DNA from: Candidatus Avimicrobium faecavium
Lineage (GTDB): Bacteria > Bacillota > Clostridia > Oscillospirales > Ruminococcaceae
Direction: 5' to 3'
Length of the DNA stretch: 8,302 nt
NCBI GenBank assembly: GCA_904419105.1
Contig: CAJFQR010000065.1
Location: forward strand, 1 to 8,302
The translations under genes were made by a program, and so were the position numbers. Each line of letters begins with the position of its first letter. The stretch's first letter is position 1. This document shows positions 1 through 4,881 of the stretch, piece after piece. Below the pieces are notes generated by a model. The model saw only the letters and a list, made by a program, of their open reading frames with translations, was not told the DNA's origin and made no database searches.

Positions 1-521
1 TCCTCCAGCTGGGCCCGGACCTGAGCCTCTTCTCTGGCCTGCCATTCTGCGTCGTCACTGCGCACCGTGATGGAGACTGTGTCGCCGTCGGAGAGATAGC
101 CCATATCGATGGCCCTTTCCACCAGTTCATCGGCTGCGGCCTCCCGGTTTTTCCCCTGGTAGGAATACCCCTCGATCAACTCTTCACCGTCGGAATTCAG
201 ACCTTTCAGTTCAAGCACCCGGTCGGTGCGGCTGACGGTCATCTCCACATCCGGGTTGATCTGAATGCGCAGGGTGCCATAGGCGATATAGTTTGGCTGA
301 TAGTATCCAAAGAACACCAGGCAGAAACAGGCGGCCAGGCCAATCAGGCCGGCCAGGGGCTTCCAAGAGGCTGCTCTTTTTCCTGCCGGTATCCTGAGCT
401 CCACAATCTCCTGCACGGTGTCCCCCACCTGATAATGCAGATTGGCCGCCTTGAGAAAACGCCCCTTCTCGTCCAGTACTACGGCGTAGGCCGGATGGGT
501 TTCCATCACCAGGTAGCTCAT
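1..521 (-). CDS. rsgI: RsgI-like membrane anti-sigma factor, 3' end outside window
   Basis: My translation of the minus strand gives 173 residues from ATG 521-519, then the frame runs off the window. In RsgI proteins the cytoplasmic N-terminal domain binds and holds SigI, and an extracytoplasmic region senses the signal. Seen here: an RsgI-type N-terminal domain (about residues 1-45, beginning MSYLVMETHPAYAVVLDEKG), one hydrophobic membrane segment (about 54-76), then the RsgI middle domain (about 82-156) with INPDVEM near 88-94, an N-S-D-G-E-E-L turn near 109-115 and a GYLSDGD turn near 141-147. A charged, Glu/Gln-rich stretch begins at about residue 157 where the sequence is cut. The start codon overlaps the sigI stop as ATGA, so translation is probably coupled. 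The C-terminal sensory part cannot be seen, so whether it carries a carbohydrate-binding or other domain is unknown. Assignment is strong from order and motifs. Confidence 0.88.
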   Translation of the reverse strand, partial: MSYLVMETHPAYAVVLDEKGRFLKAANLHYQVGDTVQEIVELRIPAGKRAASWKPLAGLIGLAACFCLVFFGYYQPNYIAYGTLRIQINPDVEMTVSRTDRVLELKGLNSDGEELIEGYSYQGKNREAAADELVERAIDMGYLSDGDTVSITVRSDDAEWQAREEAQVRAQLE

Positions 522-1255
522 CTTCCCTGCCCTCCCTTCGCCGGGGCAATCTGGCACAGGTGCCCCCGGATGATTTCATAGCCGTTGGTAAACGCCAAAA
601 GAATGGCCACCAGGTATTTTCGGTGCCGCTCCATAGTCTTTTTATCGGTTCCGGAGCCCGCCGCCAGCTCGTTCATCGGCAGGCGGCCTGTTTCCACCAG
701 CTTTTCCAGCAGGTTCGGGTTGGCCCGCGCATAGTCCAGCACCCGGCGGCAGGCGGCCAGTGTTCGCTCCTGCCGGGGGCAGTTGTCCGCCACATCCGAA
801 AAGGAGATGCCAAAGCCGGCCAGCTGCGCTCCAAACTCCTGAATCTCCGCCCGGCTGGCCGTACGCACTTCGAATTCGGCAATGCTGTCCCGGGTATCCG
901 GCAGGCTGTCCAACCGGCTGCGGTCCCCTTCCTCATCGTCGGGTGCGTGGAGGGAGATCACATTCCCATGGCGTTTCTCTGTACGATAGTGGTCAATCAA
1001 CCGGTTGCGAATAGCCCGGGCCGCATAGGGCAGAAAGGCGCCCCGGCTCTTCTCATAGCTGAGTATGGCCTCGTAAAACGCCAACATGGCGATGCTCAGC
1101 TCGTCCTCATGGCCATTCTCCGGGGCGGCGTGGGTGAACTTCACCGTCTCGCTGCGGATAAACCCCATATACTGCCCAATCAGAAGATCCGCCGCTTCCG
1201 AATCGGTTTTTGCCGCCTGGACCTGAGCCACAATGCTGTGTTCCGTCCTCACCAT
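518..1255 (-). CDS. sigI: RNA polymerase sigma factor SigI
   Basis: 245-residue alternative sigma factor of the SigI family, close to the usual length of about 250. Family role: directs RNA polymerase to heat- or envelope-stress genes (polysaccharide-degradation genes in some clostridia) and is held inactive by RsgI. Seen: a sigma region-2-like block at residues 51-95 (DELSIAMLAFYEAI, then AIRNRLIDHYRTEKR), an acidic linker at 104-121, and the SigI C-terminal domain at about 158-234 ending with the signature KKTMERHRKYLVAILLAFTN (205-224). The start at ATG 1255 is preferred to a longer open frame beginning at 1372, because a GGAGG ribosome-binding site lies 6 bases upstream and homology begins here. 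The stop overlaps the rsgI start by 4 bases, so the two are one operon. A sigma-A-like promoter and phased direct repeats lie upstream. Confidence 0.93.
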   Translation of the reverse strand: MVRTEHSIVAQVQAAKTDSEAADLLIGQYMGFIRSETVKFTHAAPENGHEDELSIAMLAFYEAILSYEKSRGAFLPYAARAIRNRLIDHYRTEKRHGNVISLHAPDDEEGDRSRLDSLPDTRDSIAEFEVRTASRAEIQEFGAQLAGFGISFSDVADNCPRQERTLAACRRVLDYARANPNLLEKLVETGRLPMNELAAGSGTDKKTMERHRKYLVAILLAFTNGYEIIRGHLCQIAPAKGGQGR

Positions 1256-1332
1256 TTTGATTCCTCCACCCCCTCCGGCAGAAGAATACGGAAACGCTGC
1301 CGGATTTTCGGGGTCATAGCAGAAAATTTTCC

Positions 1333-1361
1333 AGTGTACAAAAGTCCAATTTAATGGTAAA
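1333..1361 (-). promoter_or_regulatory. Probable sigma-A promoter of sigI-rsgI
   Basis: Minus strand: TTTACC (-35, 1361-1356), 17-bp spacer, TACACT (-10, 1338-1333). Each hexamer matches the sigma-A consensus at 4 of 6 positions in an AT-rich stretch. The leader to the sigI start would be about 70 bases. I saw no convincing SigI-type (CGAA -10) autoregulatory promoter, though one cannot be excluded. Confidence 0.45.
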
Positions 1362-1391
1362 CGATTTGCCACATCCCTGCGAGCCCGATAT

Positions 1392-1419
1392 CGTTAAACC
1401 TGTGTAAACTCTGTGTTAA
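1392..1419 (+). promoter_or_regulatory. WalR/PhoP-type phased direct repeats upstream of sigI
   Basis: Plus strand reads CGTTAA (1392-1397), N5, TGTAAA (1403-1408), N5, TGTTAA (1414-1419). The last two half-sites match the WalR (YycF) box TGTWAH-N5-TGTWAH exactly and the first has one mismatch. The period is exactly 11 bp. Read in the direction of sigI the same DNA is TTAACA-N5-TTTACA-N5-TTAACG, a PhoP-like box. The repeats lie about 30 bp upstream of the putative -35, a position suited to an OmpR-family activator. WalRK control of sigI is established in Bacillus subtilis, which supports the reading, but the regulator here is inferred. Confidence 0.5.
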
Positions 1420-1425
1420 ACAGAG

Positions 1426-1465
1426 AAAATGGCACCTCCGCCCACGGCGCGGAAGTGCCATTTTT
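1426..1465 (-). terminator. Bidirectional rho-independent terminator
   Basis: Arms 1426-1441 and 1449-1464 pair at 15 of 16 positions around a 7-base loop. The plus strand continues into TTTTT; the minus strand ends in TTTT then CTCTG. On the minus strand it would end the acetyltransferase transcript after a 3' UTR of about 180 bases, insulating sigI. Within that UTR (1466-1643) I see only a possible weak 8-bp stem (1553-1560 with 1592-1599) around a 31-base loop. Confidence 0.65.
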
Positions 1466-1643
1466 CAAAAAGCAGAATTTGACTTGTAAAATGAATTCTC
1501 CCGGCACAGCAGGGCCGAGCGCCCAAGCACAGACGGCCACTTCGCAAAAGCGGGCGGAGCAATCGCACGGTTCGATCACACAATGCAAGAGGCTCCGCCG
1601 TGCCGTTGGTCAGAAAAGCGACGCGCCGGCTCCACCCGGGAAA

Positions 1644-2222
1644 TCACCAGACAGAGCGCTCCGGGCACCGATATTCAGTGGCCAGCAGGGCAAAACTGCG
1701 GCAGTCCACAAAACGGCCGTCCCCAAGGCGGCAGACCTCCCGGTGGAAGCCCTCCTCCTGAAAGCCGAGGGAGGTGAGCAGTCCGATGGAGGCCTGATTT
1801 TCCGCGGCACAGATGGCCTCGATACGGTGAAAGCCCACCGTCTCAAACCCAAAGCGCAGCACTGCAGCCGCTGCCTCCCGGCCAAAGCCCCGGCCCCAGA
1901 AGGCGGAGCCCAGGCTGTATCCCAGCTCTGCCCGCTCATCGGCGGCATCCCAGACGGTGAGACCAATGCCGCCGATGACATCGCCGTATTCCCGCCGGGT
2001 GATAGCCCAGTGGAAGCACAACGGGTCGTGGTACTCCCGGATCCATCTGTTCACCACCTGCTCGGTGGCCAGCGGATAGGGATGGGCAGTCCATTTGAGA
2101 TAGGTGGTGACGGCGGTGTCCCCGCACCAGTTGCGGAAGGCACTTTTGCCGTCCCCGCGCTGAAAGCGGCGCAGCAGCAGCCGGGGAGTGTCGAGGGATT
2201 GGGTGCCGACAGAATTGAGCAC
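1644..2222 (-). CDS. GNAT-family N-acetyltransferase (RimJ/RimL type)
   Basis: 192 residues, usual length for the RimJ/RimL-like branch of GNAT enzymes, which transfer acetyl from acetyl-CoA to an amine such as a protein N-terminus or small molecule. Seen: the family opening LDTPRLLLRRF (residues 10-20), the beta-4 strand GDVIGGIGLTV (80-90), ELGYSLGSAFWGRGFGREA (99-117) containing the acetyl-CoA pyrophosphate-binding loop G-R-G-F-G, then FGFETVGFHRIEA (124-136) and ENQASIGLLTSLGFQEEG (141-158), the classic helix-plus-GF end. Start is GTG at 2222, with AAAGGAG 9 bases upstream; no nearby ATG fits better. It has its own promoter and terminator, so it is probably independent of spmAB. The substrate cannot be told from sequence; the family also includes antibiotic- and ribosome-modifying members. 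Confidence 0.9.
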   Translation of the reverse strand: MLNSVGTQSLDTPRLLLRRFQRGDGKSAFRNWCGDTAVTTYLKWTAHPYPLATEQVVNRWIREYHDPLCFHWAITRREYGDVIGGIGLTVWDAADERAELGYSLGSAFWGRGFGREAAAAVLRFGFETVGFHRIEAICAAENQASIGLLTSLGFQEEGFHREVCRLGDGRFVDCRSFALLATEYRCPERSVW

Positions 2223-2267
2223 GGCGGGTCGCTCCTTTGCGTGAGTGATGGGTATGAAAACCCTGTT

Positions 2268-2297
2268 ATCATATCATATTCAGGCGGCAGCTGTAAA
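2268..2297 (-). promoter_or_regulatory. Sigma-A promoter of the acetyltransferase gene
   Basis: Minus strand: TTTACA (-35, 2297-2292), 18-bp spacer, TATGAT (-10, 2273-2268). Both hexamers match the consensus at 5 of 6 positions. It starts ten bases past the spmB stop codon and lies within the only AT-rich stretch of the neighbourhood. Confidence 0.6.
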
Positions 2298-2306
2298 GGC
2301 CGGTGC

Positions 2307-2828
2307 CTATCCGCCGGGCAGCAGCCGGCAGATGAACACGCTGACCGCCACCGCTCCGGCGGTGCCGAGCAAGCCCGCCAACGCACAGCGGCGGCTGTCC
2401 CGAGGCAAGCCGCTGCCGAGATAGAGGGCCACCGTGTAAAAGACCGTCTCTGTGGCGCCGAAAATGACGCTCCCGACCCGGCCGGCAAAGCTGTCTGGGC
2501 CGGCAGAACCGAGCAGCGAGGAGAAAACAGCCATCGCCCCGCTGCCGGACACCGGGCGCACCAGCACCAGCGGTACCACCTCCCCAGGCAGGCCAATCGC
2601 CCCGGCCAGCGGCGCCAGCAGCCGGGTGAGGAGCTCCAGCCCGCCGGAAGCCTCCAACAGGCCTACAGCGGTGACCAGCGCCACCAGCGCCGGCAGGACG
2701 CCGACGGCGGCGGCCAGGCCCTTCTCAGCGCCATCGGTGAAGGCGGCAAATACATCCACCTGCCGCCACAGGCCGTAAAGCAGCACCCCGGCGAAGAGCA
2801 GCGGCAGCAGCAGGTCCCCGCCCATCAC
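2307..2828 (-). CDS. spmB: Spore maturation protein SpmB
   Basis: 173 residues, very close to the roughly 175 of known SpmB. With SpmA it is needed for full spore core dehydration and heat resistance; both are membrane proteins carrying the Gate (nucleoside-recognition-like) domain. Seen: hydrophobic segments at about 6-20, 38-58, 84-108 and 146-168; the family core RPVSGSGA (91-98), GPDSFAGR (110-117) and GATETVFYTVALYLG (124-138). The frame opens with GTG 2828 (GTGA overlap with the spmA stop), followed at once by ATG 2825; GGAGG lies 7 or 10 bases upstream, so either start is possible. Translation is coupled to spmA. No terminator follows the stop; the next promoter begins within ten bases. 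Confidence 0.92.
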   Translation of the reverse strand: MMGGDLLLPLLFAGVLLYGLWRQVDVFAAFTDGAEKGLAAAVGVLPALVALVTAVGLLEASGGLELLTRLLAPLAGAIGLPGEVVPLVLVRPVSGSGAMAVFSSLLGSAGPDSFAGRVGSVIFGATETVFYTVALYLGSGLPRDSRRCALAGLLGTAGAVAVSVFICRLLPGG

Positions 2829-3403
2829 CCTTTCCCCTCCAGGAGCCTCAATCCGCCGAGCCCGCAGAGGAGCCCCGCCGCCGACGCCAGCCAGACCATC
2901 GGCAGCACCTCCAGTGGGGCGGTGCTGCCGGCCTTCAACCGGAGGAGGGCCATCGTGGTGGGCAGCAGCTGGACCGAGAGGCAGTTGAGCACCACGAAGC
3001 GCCGGCAGGCCCTTCCCTTCTCCGCATGGGTAAGGGAGGGGGCCGCCCGGAGCTTTGCTATGGCGAGGAGACCGGCGGGCACCGAAGCCTCCCCGAGGCC
3101 CAGAAGCCCTGTGGTGAGGCTCACGGCCAGGGCAGCCATCGAGGGTGGATCCGGCCGTGCCTCGGGAAGGAGGACACCGATGACCGGTGACAGCGCCCGT
3201 GCCAGTCCGTCAGTAAGTCCGGAACGCCCGGCCACCTCCATCAGGCCGGACCAGAGGGCAAAGTTTCCGGCCAATGTGAGGCCGAGCCGAAGGGCCTCCT
3301 CCCCGCCGGAGAGCAGCGCCGCAGCGGCCTCCGGCAGGCGCCCGGAGAGGGCTGCCGCCAGCAGCCCAAAGCCCGCCATTCCTGCAAAAAGCGCCGCCAT
3401 CAT
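2825..3403 (-). CDS. spmA: Spore maturation protein SpmA
   Basis: 192 residues from ATG 3403, matching the usual length near 196. A longer open frame reaches 3478, but GGAGG sits 8 bases before ATG 3403 and the extension runs through the promoter, so this start is preferred. Seen: hydrophobic segments at about 2-20, 92-106 and 164-186, and the SpmA landmarks WSGLMEVAGRSGL (51-63), LLGLGEASVPAGLLA (100-114) and QLLPTT (145-150). It works with SpmB in late cortex maturation in the mother-cell-derived membrane. In Bacillus subtilis the pair follows dacB; here spmA is first in its transcript and dacB is not in the window. A sigma-E-like promoter lies just upstream. Confidence 0.93.
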   Translation of the reverse strand: MMAALFAGMAGFGLLAAALSGRLPEAAAALLSGGEEALRLGLTLAGNFALWSGLMEVAGRSGLTDGLARALSPVIGVLLPEARPDPPSMAALAVSLTTGLLGLGEASVPAGLLAIAKLRAAPSLTHAEKGRACRRFVVLNCLSVQLLPTTMALLRLKAGSTAPLEVLPMVWLASAAGLLCGLGGLRLLEGKG

Positions 3404-3432
3404 ACCGCTCACCTCCCAAATCGCACTACATC

Positions 3433-3462
3433 GGTATATGTTCAGAGAATCTTTAATATTCC
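3433..3462 (-). promoter_or_regulatory. Sigma-E-like sporulation promoter of spmAB
   Basis: Minus strand: GGAATATT (-35, 3462-3455), 14-bp spacer, CATATACC (-10, 3440-3433). This fits the mother-cell sigma-E pattern (ATATT-type -35, CATACA-type -10, 13-15 bp apart), with 6 of 8 positions of the -10. The predicted start near 3426 leaves a short leader of about 22 bases that contains the GGAGG ribosome-binding site. A sigma-G reading fits less well because CATNHTA is not matched. Confidence 0.62.
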
Positions 3463-3498
3463 GCCGATAAAGGTTCAAACTCTATTCACAGAGTGCGG

Positions 3499-3527
3499 TT
3501 GACAGTTTTTGTAAAGGTCGGTATACT
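3499..3527 (+). promoter_or_regulatory. Consensus sigma-A promoter of the abrB-like gene
   Basis: TTGACA (3499-3504), 17-bp spacer, TATACT (3522-3527): perfect -35 and 5 of 6 at -10 with ideal spacing. The leader to ATG 3606 is about 70 bases. An inverted repeat TAAAG (3512-3516) / CTTTA (3526-3530) spans the -10 and could be an operator, for example for autorepression as known for AbrB; that role is inferred. Confidence 0.85.
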
Positions 3528-3605
3528 TTAACTATGAACTGCGGAATATGTCAAAAAACCTTGTGGGCTGTCGCTGGGCGCTCGAGTTTGAAAGGGTGAA
3601 GGAAT

Positions 3606-3854
3606 ATGAAATCTACCGGCATCGTCAGGAAGGTGGACGACCTCGGGCGCATTGTGCTGCCGATCGAGCTGCGCCGCACGCTGGATATCCACGAACGGGA
3701 TTCCATCGAGATCTTTGTTGACGGCAACCAGATCGTGCTCAAAAAGTACTCCCCTGCCTGTATCTTCTGCGGCGAGGCGGAGGATGTGCGGGAATTCAAA
3801 GGCAAGCTGATCTGCCCGAAGTGCATTGCCGAACTCACCGGCAAGGAACAATAA
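3606..3854 (+). CDS. abrB: AbrB/SpoVT-family transition-state regulator with zinc ribbon
   Basis: 82 residues. The N-terminal swapped-hairpin DNA-binding domain (residues 1-50, starting MKSTGIVRKVDDLGRIVLPI and continuing ELRRTLDI) is almost the Bacillus subtilis AbrB sequence, which represses post-exponential genes during growth. The C-terminus differs: CIFC (52-55) and CPKC (70-73) form two CxxC knuckles, a probable zinc ribbon in place of the AbrB C-terminal oligomerisation domain. This layout is common in clostridial AbrB proteins. AAGGA lies 4 bases before the ATG. Monocistronic, between a consensus promoter and a strong terminator, and divergent from spmA. The symbol reflects the DNA-binding domain; it could be a paralogue rather than the true AbrB orthologue. 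Confidence 0.9.
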   Translation: MKSTGIVRKVDDLGRIVLPIELRRTLDIHERDSIEIFVDGNQIVLKKYSPACIFCGEAEDVREFKGKLICPKCIAELTGKEQ

Positions 3855-3876
3855 GCCCTCTCATTTTCATATAGAT

Positions 3877-3908
3877 AAAAACAGCCGGCCTACCGCCGGC
3901 TGTTTTTT
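3877..3908 (+). terminator. Bidirectional terminator between abrB-like and lipoprotein genes
   Basis: Perfect 13-bp inverted repeat (3877-3889 with 3895-3907) including ACAGCCGGC / GCCGGCTGT around a 5-base loop. It ends in TTTTTT on plus and TTTTT on minus, and lies between two convergent genes, so it serves both. Confidence 0.93.
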
Positions 3909-3918
3909 GTATGTGGGG

Positions 3919-4377
3919 TCAATCCCCGATGGTGAATTCGGCGGCAGTGTACTGATCCGCGCCGGCGCCGTAGATCTCCTTGACGATGCGGTAGCGGCCC
4001 TCCGGTAGGGCTCCGGAGTAGTAGTCCGCCAGATCGATCTGTTCCGAGTTGATGCCGTCCGCCCCGAGGACTACGCCAATGGCGGTGAAATAGAGGTCCT
4101 CATCGGCGGGGATGATGTACCACGCTCCATCCAGATAGACCTCCAGCGTGTACTGGGTGCCGTAGGTGAACTCCTGTGCCGTGTGGTTCATCAGCGTCAG
4201 GCTCAGCTCCGGGCAGCCCTCCCGCACCACATTTTCCGAGAGGTGCATCGTCACATCGCCGCTGATCACCTCAGCCTGGGAACGCTCCAACTTGGCCGGG
4301 TCGAACCCCTCCTTCCCGCAGGAGGCCAACAGCGCCGCGGCCAGAACGGCCGCCGCTGTGTTCATCCACTTTCTCAT
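3919..4377 (-). CDS. Exported lipoprotein with bacterial Ig-like domain
   Basis: 152 residues. Seen: a type II signal peptide (MRKWMNTAAAVLAAALLASC) with lipobox L-A-S-C, so Cys20 should be lipidated and the protein anchored outside the membrane. After a short linker, residues about 36-151 form a beta-rich domain with TYGTQYTLEVYLDGAWY (71-87), FTAIGVVLGADG (97-108), IDLADYYSGALPEGRYRIVKEI (114-135) and a closing strand AAEFTIGD. This pattern is that of the small Ig-like domain found in many Firmicutes lipoproteins (Big_14-like, by recall). The function of such proteins is not known. Start at ATG 4377 is set by the AAAGGAG site and signal peptide; the open frame extends to 4794 but its N-terminal part has no protein-like features. 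Ends at the bidirectional terminator shared with abrB. Confidence 0.85.
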   Translation of the reverse strand: MRKWMNTAAAVLAAALLASCGKEGFDPAKLERSQAEVISGDVTMHLSENVVREGCPELSLTLMNHTAQEFTYGTQYTLEVYLDGAWYIIPADEDLYFTAIGVVLGADGINSEQIDLADYYSGALPEGRYRIVKEIYGAGADQYTAAEFTIGD

Positions 4378-4390
4378 ACGCCTCTCCTTT

Positions 4391-4446
4391 CCGGCAGACT
4401 GCCGGGCCCGTCCGCGGGAACGGGCCACTGAGCTTTCGGTATTATA
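4391..4446 (-). promoter_or_regulatory. Putative promoter and hairpin-rich leader of lipoprotein gene
   Basis: Minus strand carries a perfect TATAAT (4446-4441) but no good -35 at 16-18 bp. The predicted leader contains two adjoining hairpins: 4405-4411 with 4420-4426, and 4391-4396 with 4400-4405. The second ends directly against the ribosome-binding site, so folding could affect translation; this is inference. Confidence 0.4.
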
Positions 4447-4474
4447 GTGGGCTTCGAAGGCGGTTTTATTGCAC

Positions 4475-4512
4475 AAAAAATTGGCCCCGGCGGGAGAGAT
4501 CCCGACCGGGGC
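4475..4512 (-). terminator. Strong minus-strand rho-independent terminator
   Basis: An 11-bp GC-rich stem (GCCCCGGCGGG 4484-4494 with 4501-4512, one bulged base) around a 6-base loop. On the minus strand it is followed by AA then TTTTTT. No gene on this strand ends just before it; the nearest upstream stop is at 4877. It must end either a very long 3' UTR of the exported-protein gene or a separate small RNA. Confidence 0.72.
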
Positions 4513-4536
4513 ACTTTTAGGAGAAAAAGAAACGGG

Positions 4537-4827
4537 CACGAGCCGTGGTCCTGCCGGACTAAAACAAATGGAGAGGCCCGGCCGGACCGGATCGACGGCG
4601 GCTCCGCCGTTTCCCCATAAAAAGCCGAAGACACCTGCTCGGCGGTCCTGGCTGTATGGGCACTGTATGCTTTCCCGCAGAGAGAGAACGAACCCTCTCC
4701 CCACGGAAAAGCAGGCAGTGACGCCTGCTTTTTCCCACCCCACCCGCTCGACTGGACGGGTGGATAATTCTGTTTGAAAGAAAGTGGCGATCATTGAGAG
4801 ACACTGTGGGAAGGCCTCTCCGATCGC
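4537..4827 (-). other. Hairpin-dense non-coding stretch; possible structured RNA
   Basis: The gene-free interval 4378-4876 is filled with inverted repeats. Hairpins: 4537-4540/4544-4547; 4547-4557/4578-4588 (10 of 11 pairs, 20-base loop); 4595-4601/4604-4610 (perfect ACGGCGG/CCGCCGT); 4614-4619/4655-4660 with further inner pairing; 4705-4716/4723-4735; 4740-4746/4757-4763 (perfect CCACCCG/CGGGTGG); 4787-4800/4816-4827 (6 + 5 pairs). In the 4614-4660 hairpin one inner pair is G-U if RNA is made from the minus strand and A-C from the plus strand, which favours minus slightly. I do not recognise tmRNA, SRP, RNase P, 6S or a riboswitch. No open frame here looks protein-like. It may be a 3' UTR, an unannotated RNA, or decayed repeats. 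Confidence 0.4.
4705..4735. terminator. Bidirectional terminator-like hairpin
   Basis: AAAAGCAGGC (4707-4716) pairs perfectly with GCCTGCTTTT (4723-4732) around a 6-base loop. The downstream tract is TTTTT on the plus strand and TTTT on the minus strand. On the minus strand it is a plausible first terminator for the exported-protein mRNA, about 145 bases past the stop. Confidence 0.5.
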
Positions 4828-4834
4828 TGTGATG

Positions 4835-4881
4835 TTTTAAGCATCAGCTTAAAATTTTCAGGAAGGTAAGCGCAGCTTACC
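4835..4881. repeat. Two adjacent perfect hairpins at the end of the exported-protein gene
   Basis: GGTAAGC (4865-4871) / GCTTACC (4875-4881), which contains the stop codon, and TTTTAAGC (4835-4842) / GCTTAAAA (4847-4854) with a 4-base loop. They share a TAAGC/GCTTA core. Neither has a proper U tract on the minus strand, so they are more likely mRNA 3'-end stabilisers than terminators; this is inference. Confidence 0.5.

Noticed and set aside
560..1354. A 264-codon plus-strand frame opposite sigI
   Set aside because: It is antisense to sigI, which has strong family motifs; the plus-strand product has no recognisable domain.
1256..1372. N-terminal extension of SigI by 39 residues
   Set aside because: The extension runs through the promoter region, shows no SigI homology and has no ribosome-binding site, whereas ATG 1255 has GGAGG at good spacing.
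1553..1599. An 8-bp stem with GGTTCGATC in its loop, reminiscent of a tRNA T-arm
   Set aside because: The bases flanking the loop do not pair as a T-stem, and no acceptor, D or anticodon arm could be built.
1413..3470. A 685-codon open frame on the plus strand
   Set aside because: It lies antisense to the acetyltransferase, spmB and spmA genes, all three of which have clear family motifs. Its product is low-complexity and Arg/Ala/Pro-rich, as expected for a shadow frame in GC-rich DNA.
4621..4680. AGCCAGGA-like sequence on the minus strand resembling a cobalamin riboswitch segment
   Set aside because: The B12-box context and the remaining conserved core are absent, and the bases are explained by the bulged hairpin 4614-4660.
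4378..4794. N-terminal extension of the lipoprotein by 139 residues
   Set aside because: It would put the signal peptide and lipobox in mid-protein, and the region is made of hairpins with a terminator and a TATAAT.
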